A stretch of DNA of 64,000 bases, taken from positions 57,149-121,148 of the forward strand of contig ML976997.1 in NCBI GenBank assembly GCA_010015675.1. The letters run 5' to 3'. Shown here piece by piece: positions 57,982-64,000 of this stretch (its first letter is position 1; every line of letters starts with the position of its first letter). Below the pieces are notes generated by a model, which saw only the letters and a program-made list of their open reading frames with translations, did not search any database and was not told where the DNA came from. Source of the DNA: Byssothecium circinans. Its lineage: Eukaryota > Ascomycota > Dothideomycetes > Pleosporales > Massarinaceae. The translations under genes were made by a program, and so were the position numbers.

Positions 57982-58738
57982 TGCGGTTCAAACAGACGTG
58001 GTCAGAGAGTTCACTGAGTAGCGCAGAACTAGTCGGCTGTGGGCGAATATTGGAAGCTATGCAGGAAGACCGGGAACTGTATGAGAGTGTGTGAGTTTTG
58101 TCTACGAGATGTGATTTGGGGGCACTCTCTTCAAGTACTAGAAGTGAGTATCATTGTGGCAGCACATGGCGGTGCGTTGGACAAAGAAGAAGTGAATGCG
58201 ACTGACGAATTCGGTTAGCGCGATTTGGGCGACAATGAAAGACGATCGGGACCTGAAGCGGAAGTATATCTAAAAGCAGCCGAAAGAAAACGAATTGCAA
58301 AAGCTTGGTAGCCTTTTCATCTAGTCGTGAAAGCTCTCAATCAATCCAATTTTCTCGATGTGTTGTTCGTTGACATTGAAGTATGGGGATCCTTTTCTTC
58401 CTGCCACGTCGTGGTACTAGCCTTCTTGTACTGGCTTTAATGGACTGTCCACAAAGTGCGCCTGTATCGCATGGGGCAAGATACAAAAGCAGGATACCTA
58501 GGTAAGTTCGCATATACAAAGATGATCAAAAACTCATGAGATGGTGAAGGCCTCAATGAAAGTTGTAGAAAGGAAAGAGCAAAAATTGGAATAAGGCAGT
58601 TCCATACGCAGCTTGCTAATCATTTGGGTATATACTCCAGTATTAAATCCACCACCAGAACCCATCTCTCTACCTCCCGAAGTCCCCACGTGGATATCAT
58701 AACGAACATCAAACAATACCAAAACATCAACTCATCCT
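57982..58738. other. Intergenic region
   Basis: Promoter of the Cys-rich protein gene and 3' region of the next gene; nothing else seen. Confidence 0.4.
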
Positions 58739-59569
58739 TTACAAGAAAACGGCAGCAGCAGCAGCACCAAGACCCGCTAGCGCAGGAGCGAAAGTGACCA
58801 TGGGACCAGCAGCATTGCTATTCTGAGGCGGCGGTGTCCCGCTTGAACTAGGAGAAGCCCCAGAACCCGAGGAGCCGTTTGGCGATGCGGTTGGTGTAGC
58901 CCCAGTCCCAGAAGGAGAAGAGCCCGCGGTAGCAGAAAGCTTCTCCTCTCCAGCAGTGAGGATGACGGGGTACGTAACTGGACGGACGGTGTACGTAGTG
59001 GTAAGGAGGCTTGCAGGTAGCTCGGAGCCCGAGAGACAGTAACTAGGGACGCCGCGGATACCGGGTGTACGAGTTTCGATTTGCGTGACTCTGGTGGGGG
59101 GGTTGCTGTAGGTGATGACTCGAGTAGTTGCGTATCCTGTACTGGTGTAGTAACGGTTGTAGTAGCTGCAGTAGCTCGAGAACATGTCCGCTCCGGTTGT
59201 CTTTCTGGTGCAGAGAGCCTTGGTGGTCTCCGCTAGTGAGCAGTCCAATGCATAGGTTCGGTCACTTTCGTAGCGGTTGTTGGTTGAGATGGACTGGAAG
59301 GAGCTGCTACCAATCCATGTGAGGGTGGGACCAGCGTAACTGTATGTGTAGACCGTGGTGCGGGTGGTACCGATGGTTCGAGTCTCAGGCTCATAGGCTA
59401 CTGCCAATGTGATGTTTGAGCCCGATTTCCCCACGACGGAAGCTTTCAGGTTTTCGATGAAGTCGTTGTCTGAACTCGAATAGTAGCCACGCTCCGGGAC
59501 CCAAAGAGAGGTGGTGGTCGTAGCCGCAGCCGCAGCCGCAAAGGCGAGGAGTGAATCGACTGAACGCAT
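58739..59569 (-). CDS. Secreted, probably GPI-anchored Ser/Thr-rich protein
   Basis: Single exon of 276 aa. A signal peptide is likely (MRSVDSLLAFAAAAAA, cleaved around 16-20). The mature part (to about 210) is rich in Thr, Tyr and Ser with six conserved-looking cysteines (e.g. ALDCSLAETTKALCTRK, FSSYCSYYN, SYCLSGSEL) and an NIT sequon in SNITLAVAY. A Ser/Gly/Pro stalk of low complexity follows (ATPTASPNGSSGSGASPSSS), and the chain ends in a hydrophobic tail (FAPALAGLGAAAAAVFL) after small residues suitable as an anchor site (NAAG). This is the plan of fungal plasma membrane or cell-wall GPI proteins. No enzyme domain recognised. Confidence 0.85.
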   Translation of the reverse strand: MRSVDSLLAFAAAAAATTTTSLWVPERGYYSSSDNDFIENLKASVVGKSGSNITLAVAYEPETRTIGTTRTTVYTYSYAGPTLTWIGSSSFQSISTNNRYESDRTYALDCSLAETTKALCTRKTTGADMFSSYCSYYNRYYTSTGYATTRVITYSNPPTRVTQIETRTPGIRGVPSYCLSGSELPASLLTTTYTVRPVTYPVILTAGEEKLSATAGSSPSGTGATPTASPNGSSGSGASPSSSGTPPPQNSNAAGPMVTFAPALAGLGAAAAAVFL

Positions 59570-60684
59570 CTTGAAAGTCGGTGATAAGACACAAGATGTG
59601 AATGTCGAAGTATTAGAGTATTAAGAGGTAATGATGAGGTGTTCGAGGCAAGATCGACGACCAACGAGAAAAGCTGCGATAAAAGAAGGGGAAAGGTAAG
59701 ACGAGGGCATCGTGCACTACTTATCTGGGAAATCGGGCGGTAAGCTAGCAATTAGAATCGCATGAGCATGGCCGTCCGACAGGTCTTAGGCTACGATGCA
59801 GGGGTCCGTTTGTACCAAGGCTAGCTCGTCGAAGGATCAAAATATAATTGCACTCCCAGTAGCGTCCCAGACGGCGGATATTTGGCTAGGCAGCAGTGAG
59901 ATTATGGGGGAAAACTAGTTTTGCGTCGCTAAGCCTCCTTCTATGAAGGATGTGTTTTGGCAGATCGCAGTAATGAACTCTTGGTCGATGTCGATCCAAA
60001 AGCTGGGGATACGTAAAGAGGTTGACGTATGTACCATATTGGTATGAAAAGCTAACTATGAGGCTGGTGAATGTAGGTGTGTGGTGATAAGGGCGAGGTT
60101 GTGCACAGTCTGACAGTACTGTCTCTCGGCCCCCAACTCATCGCCACTTCGAGTTGCCGCGGCCTAAGAGAAGTTCGTATTCGCTTCGCCACCAGTGGGA
60201 TGAGAGCGGAAGGTGAACTTTTCGACTTTTGTTGATATAATATCTTCACCTCAAGAAAATGCCCTCGATCCAAAGAGCTGGCTGTTCAGACATCGCCGCG
60301 TCAATCATCCCCGCACCTTGTGTTCTTCACACAACATATTGCGACATCCAGGCACCCAGGGCCCTTGCGTAGTCGAATATCTCACGCGAAATTGCATCTT
60401 ACAGGGTAGCCGCCCGAGTCTTGACCGGTTTTCTTGATATGCTGGGATGCTGGCCCTGCGTCACCGTAGCGCCATCTTCTCCCTCCCCTTCTTTGCGACA
60501 AGGAAATCAACATGGCCAAGCACTTGTCAAGCTTTCAGCAGTAGCTCATCGTCGTATTGAGGAGCCTGTAGCGGCAGAATTTGTTTTACGCATGATCACC
60601 TTCCAGAACGATGATTTCGAGAACACTAGGCTGTTGACTGTACGGACGCCTGACTTGAGGCGAAGCAAAGACTAATCGATCTAT
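59570..60684. other. Intergenic region, 1.1 kb
   Basis: Promoter of the GPI-type gene and 3' region of the 80-aa gene. No gene recognised. Confidence 0.4.
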
Positions 60685-60927
60685 TTACGCTTTCTTCACG
60701 TTGAGCTCCGGCAGCCCGTCCCCTCTCCTCTTCACGTGCGGAAAGTTGTAATCATCGTCGAGACCCTCTCGCGCCCATAGTGCTTCCTTGCTCCAACCCT
60801 GGAACGGCTTCTTGAGCACTGCCTTGAGAGAAAAGTATGAAGACTGGTTTGAGTGTTGAGGTGGCGTCAGAGTCGGTGTTGAGGAAGAAGAGGATGAGGT
60901 CGAGGTTGTGCGCGGTGCAGTCGACAT
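60685..60927 (-). CDS. Small soluble protein, unknown function (80 aa)
   Basis: ATG 60927 opens a compact frame with a Ser/Thr-rich first third (TSTSSSSSSTPTLTPPQ) and a well-formed second half: SSYFSLKAVLKKPFQGWSK, EALWAREGLDDDYNFPHVK and RRGDGLPELNVKKA. Similar short proteins are common in filamentous fungi but I know no function. No signal or membrane segment. Confidence 0.65.
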   Translation of the reverse strand: MSTAPRTTSTSSSSSSTPTLTPPQHSNQSSYFSLKAVLKKPFQGWSKEALWAREGLDDDYNFPHVKRRGDGLPELNVKKA

Positions 60928-61372
60928 GGTGGGCTTTTGGTATTTGGTATGGCTCGAATAGACTGAAAGGGCTGTTTCGACGAGATACGATTTTGCGATT
61001 ATGATTTGGTGTTCGATTGTGCCGTAGAATTTTGGTATTGGCGTGCGATGTGTGGATTCACGGTCTTTTATATTTCTTTCTCGACAACTTTTCCATCAGC
61101 TCATTGCGCGTTGGCCCACAATATGCATTTCGAAACGGGAAGAGACATGATTTTTTCGAGGCCTAGAAATTTTGCTTGAGCATCGGAAAACATCAGGAAG
61201 CCATTGGCTGAGCGCGTCGTGGCGTCGGAAAAGGCTCGGCAAGTCAGTCGGGACGGGCCGTGATACAATTGGCGAATGCTGGCGAGTATGCAAAGGTCCG
61301 CCACAAGTTTGACGTCGTCTTTTACGTCCTACTTTCCCTTCAGCATTAGGTCGCCGTGTTCTTCATCGCCAC
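60928..61372. other. Intergenic region
   Basis: Promoter of the 80-aa gene and 3' region of the RING gene; nothing else seen. Confidence 0.4.
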
Positions 61373-62959
61373 CTAATACTCAGCGAACCTCACCCTCTTC
61401 ACGGCTCTGCCTTCAACGTGGGCACCGATCCCATACTCAACATCCTCTTCCTCATCCCTGCTCCGCTTCAACCCCCGTGATGGTGCCACAATCATCCGGA
61501 CGGCCGGTGGCTCTACATCTTCAACCTCCGAGGGGTAGTCCGACTCCTCACCTTGCGTAGAGCTCTCGGCAGCCTCCACGTCATGGTCATTGTGCTCGTC
61601 ATACGTCTCTGACCACCCCTCAGAGTCGTAATCCTCGCCTTCGCTAAATGGTTCGAACGTAGACTGTTCCATGTTGAATGGCTCTCCAGTGAAGGCCTCG
61701 TTGCTGGCCATGTCAGCATACTCTGCGTATTCTTCTTCGTAATCGGGAGCGATGCCGTACACATCGCTATGGATGTCACTAGATTCGTCATTGTACTGCT
61801 CATCGTCTGCGTCGCCGGTGTAGTCGTCGTTCGTCAGACCAATGATGTGTTCCTCATCGTCAAACTCCTCGCCGTCGTCCCCACTCTCCCAATCCATTGT
61901 GTTTTCTTCTTCTGCGGAGGTGCCATCTCCATTCATCCAATCACCCATGCCATCTTCCTCTGCATCGCCCTCATACTCCATAGATCCTGCGAGATCAGTC
62001 GTCTCGTCTTCTTCATATCCAAATGACTGGATTACCTCTTCCGTCTCCTCACTCACTTCAGTGAGGTCAATTATCTCGTCTTCATCGTCTCCAAATGATT
62101 GATTCATCTCTTCAATCTCTTCAACGCTCAGCTGAGCCCTCCGCACCGGTCGTTCCTCGCCTTCTTTGTCTGGAATAACGTATGGCCGATTCGCGGTTCC
62201 GTCCTGAAAGTCTGACTCAACTACCTCAACTTCAACTTCTTCGGCATTAGCCCGTCGTTCTTGCTCTTCCTGCTCCTCCCGGTACCTGTTGCGGCGGAGC
62301 TGGGCTCGAAGCACCTGCCTTGCCCGCCTTCCACGTCGGACGGCAACCGGTTCTTCTATGAGACGTTGTTCCTCCCGGTCGTACCACTCACCTTCACTGT
62401 CCTCACTCATTTCGCTGTCACTGTCTCCAACCGCAAAATGCTGCGCAAATGGTCCGACTTCATTCGCCTCGCGCAGTAACGTCTCAATATCAGCGCGTTC
62501 AACATCCTGGTTAGGTCGCTCAAGCTCAACATCGCGCGCCGGAGTAGGAGACGGGCGATAGCTTAAATCCGTATCATTGTCTGTGTCTTGCTCTTCGCCG
62601 CTCTGCTGCTGATGAAAGTGAGTAGTTATTGCAAGCCACCGCAACCGCATCGATTCCAAAGCTTCAAAAGCAACAATGGCGTCGGAGTCGTCACCCTCGC
62701 CCTCGTAGAGCATGCCACGGCAGCTCGGGCACGTACCGTCTTGCGAGCGGTCGAGGGTGCGCAGCCATGTATCCAAGCACTCACGATGGAAGATGTGGTT
62801 GCAGGGCGTACTGATGGTGTTGATGTCGATATCCGAGTAGCAGATGGGGCATTGATCGTTGTTGTTCGAGAAGTGCTGGTCGGATAGGGTGGTCAAAGAT
62901 GTCGGAGACGCGAGGAAGGTATCGCATGGCGCTGGGTTTTGCGCAGGTGCGGCGGACAT
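61373..62959 (-). CDS. Acidic RING-H2 protein, candidate E3 ubiquitin ligase with SUMO-interaction-like motifs
   Basis: Single exon of 528 aa. The RING-H2 finger is complete: C37-x2-C40-x12-C53-x-H55-x2-H58-x2-C61-x15-C77-x2-C80 (CPIC ... PCNHIFHREC ... CPSC), which in this class recruits an E2 enzyme. The remaining 440 residues are extremely acidic. They include an Arg-rich helix (RRGRRARQVLRAQLRRNRYR, about 208-227) and hydrophobic clusters next to acidic runs, IIDLTE (296-301), VEVEVVESD (242-250) and IIGLT (372-376), that look like SUMO-interaction motifs. A 14-residue unit, QSFG-x2-EDE-x2-DL, occurs twice (287-322). Two basic patches near the end (GLKRSRD, AVKRVRF) may be nuclear signals. 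Role as a SUMO-targeted ligase is inference. Confidence 0.85.
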   Translation of the reverse strand: MSAAPAQNPAPCDTFLASPTSLTTLSDQHFSNNNDQCPICYSDIDINTISTPCNHIFHRECLDTWLRTLDRSQDGTCPSCRGMLYEGEGDDSDAIVAFEALESMRLRWLAITTHFHQQQSGEEQDTDNDTDLSYRPSPTPARDVELERPNQDVERADIETLLREANEVGPFAQHFAVGDSDSEMSEDSEGEWYDREEQRLIEEPVAVRRGRRARQVLRAQLRRNRYREEQEEQERRANAEEVEVEVVESDFQDGTANRPYVIPDKEGEERPVRRAQLSVEEIEEMNQSFGDDEDEIIDLTEVSEETEEVIQSFGYEEDETTDLAGSMEYEGDAEEDGMGDWMNGDGTSAEEENTMDWESGDDGEEFDDEEHIIGLTNDDYTGDADDEQYNDESSDIHSDVYGIAPDYEEEYAEYADMASNEAFTGEPFNMEQSTFEPFSEGEDYDSEGWSETYDEHNDHDVEAAESSTQGEESDYPSEVEDVEPPAVRMIVAPSRGLKRSRDEEEDVEYGIGAHVEGRAVKRVRFAEY

Positions 62960-64000
62960 ATTGGCAGAGTTGGTCAGTCTAGATTGGACGGTTTGGGAAT
63001 GTAGATTTGCGGCGTGGGGTGGCTGCGTGAGGCAGGATGTGAATGCGCGGTGTGGGTTGTGGAGCCAAGTCGGGGTAAGGTGCGTGAGTGTGAGTGTGAA
63101 GGCAGAGAAGAATTTTCAAGATGAGGTCCGAAACTGCTGTATGGCGAAAAAATTCGGCTGTGCGCTTCCTGGCAATAGTGCAAACCGATTGTTCAGTGAC
63201 AGACAGGTCTTGTTGACAGAGCGCGACACCTATGACGTTTTTGCGCTTGTACACCCAGAGCAGTGAAAATTCGACATCAGAAAAGCGAAAAATACCTAAC
63301 CTAATGCCTGCAATGCTTCTTCTGTAAATAAGGTTTTGTAGAGGTTCTTTCTGGCATGGTTGCACATGAAGGACGATTATATATAAAGGGAACCGTCGCA
63401 ATCCTACTACGACGGTGTTTACCAACATCATGATATCGGATTTTAAGAACTATGAGAATAAGAGATTAACAGATCTACGTTCAAAGTATTAGCGACCAAG
63501 GTCAATAAAAATGAATTGGTGCCAGCTTACTGAAGTTTGACAAAACTTTCGCAACTGAATTTGAAGGAAGCAACTGGCTACGACTAAGAGCTTCGATTAA
63601 GAGTTCCAGCCACAATGAATTGATACTCATTACTATCGTTTTGACTCTCATATTGTTCTGCTATGAAGAGAAGCAGTCTTCAATATCTGTACCCCATTCT
63701 CCTCCCCACAACCTCAACCATACTCGCACCAAACTTCATAACAAAGTCCTTCATAAGTTAGACTAACATTCTACGCCGGCTACTTAACCATCAACTCCGA
63801 TATGGGTATGTTTTTTCTGGTTCTTCGCATAGTTTATTGTTTGGCATGGTTGACTTGCCCTTATCGGCTTCTTGTATGTAAGTGGAGATGTCAGGATAAA
63901 TCTCTGTAGTAAGCTAGCGTACAGGGTTCCTGATCACCCAGGGATGCTGATCACTTGCCAAAACTCAACACCTCGCTCACCACTCGTGATTTCTCATCAC
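62960..64000. other. Window end, promoter of the RING gene and no recognised gene
   Basis: Upstream region of the RING gene followed by AT-rich sequence. Near 63803 an ATG followed by a GTATGT donor could be the first tiny exon of a gene running off the window, but nothing downstream confirms it. Confidence 0.35.

Noticed and set aside
63803..63830. ATG followed directly by a GTATGT donor near the window end.
   Set aside because: A 4-nt first exon is possible but nothing downstream within the window supports a gene.

Overview
The window is nuclear DNA of a filamentous ascomycete. Genes are split by short introns (about 50-100 nt) with GTNNGT donors, CTAAC/CTGAC-type branch sites and NAG acceptors, and the proteins match filamentous-fungal families (Zn2Cys6 regulator, fungal rhodopsin-domain membrane protein, Ser/Thr-rich GPI-type protein). 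A member of the Dothideomycetes is my best guess from overall protein style; no rRNA or species marker is present to prove it. I rebuilt the exons by hand from splice signals and reading-frame continuity, and quoted protein lengths refer to those spliced models.

Layout. 1-5.4 kb (+): 3' part of PAN3, adenosine kinase, a possible 70-aa spliced gene and an unrecognised 450-aa protein. 6-15.4 kb: MATE transporter (+), flavin-reductase-like protein (-) diverging from a MetX-like alpha/beta-hydrolase (+), a 2H phosphoesterase (-) diverging from poly(A) polymerase (+), and a small cupin (+). 15.9-19.7 kb (-): an intron-containing tRNA-Asp, a tail-anchored PPxY protein whose first exon is 6 nt, and a rhodopsin-domain membrane protein. 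21.7-24.3 kb (+): a large intronless protein of unknown function. 25.3-34.2 kb (-): F-box-like protein, MFS permease, a tandem pair of small paralogues separated by a hAT-like miniature transposon, and SSH4. 34.2-38.9 kb: long stretch without a recognisable gene. 38.9-41.8 kb (+): transportin/Kap104. 41.8-46.1 kb: long gap in front of a Zn2Cys6 regulator (46.1-48.0 kb, +). 51.4-52.5 kb (+): UCH37-type deubiquitinase. 54.5-63.0 kb (-): coiled-coil membrane protein, Cys-rich small protein, GPI-type surface protein, 80-aa protein and an acidic RING-H2 protein with SUMO-interaction-like motifs.

Functional themes: PAN3 and poly(A) polymerase act at opposite ends of mRNA poly(A)-tail metabolism. 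SSH4, the PPxY tail-anchored protein, an F-box-like protein, UCH37 and the RING protein all relate to ubiquitin, though scattered housekeeping loci of this kind need not be functionally linked. No secondary-metabolite cluster, CRISPR array or intact autonomous transposon was seen. The most novel material is the tandem small-protein family at 29.6-31.6 kb: each protein carries two copies of one module, and the pair shares an exactly placed last intron.
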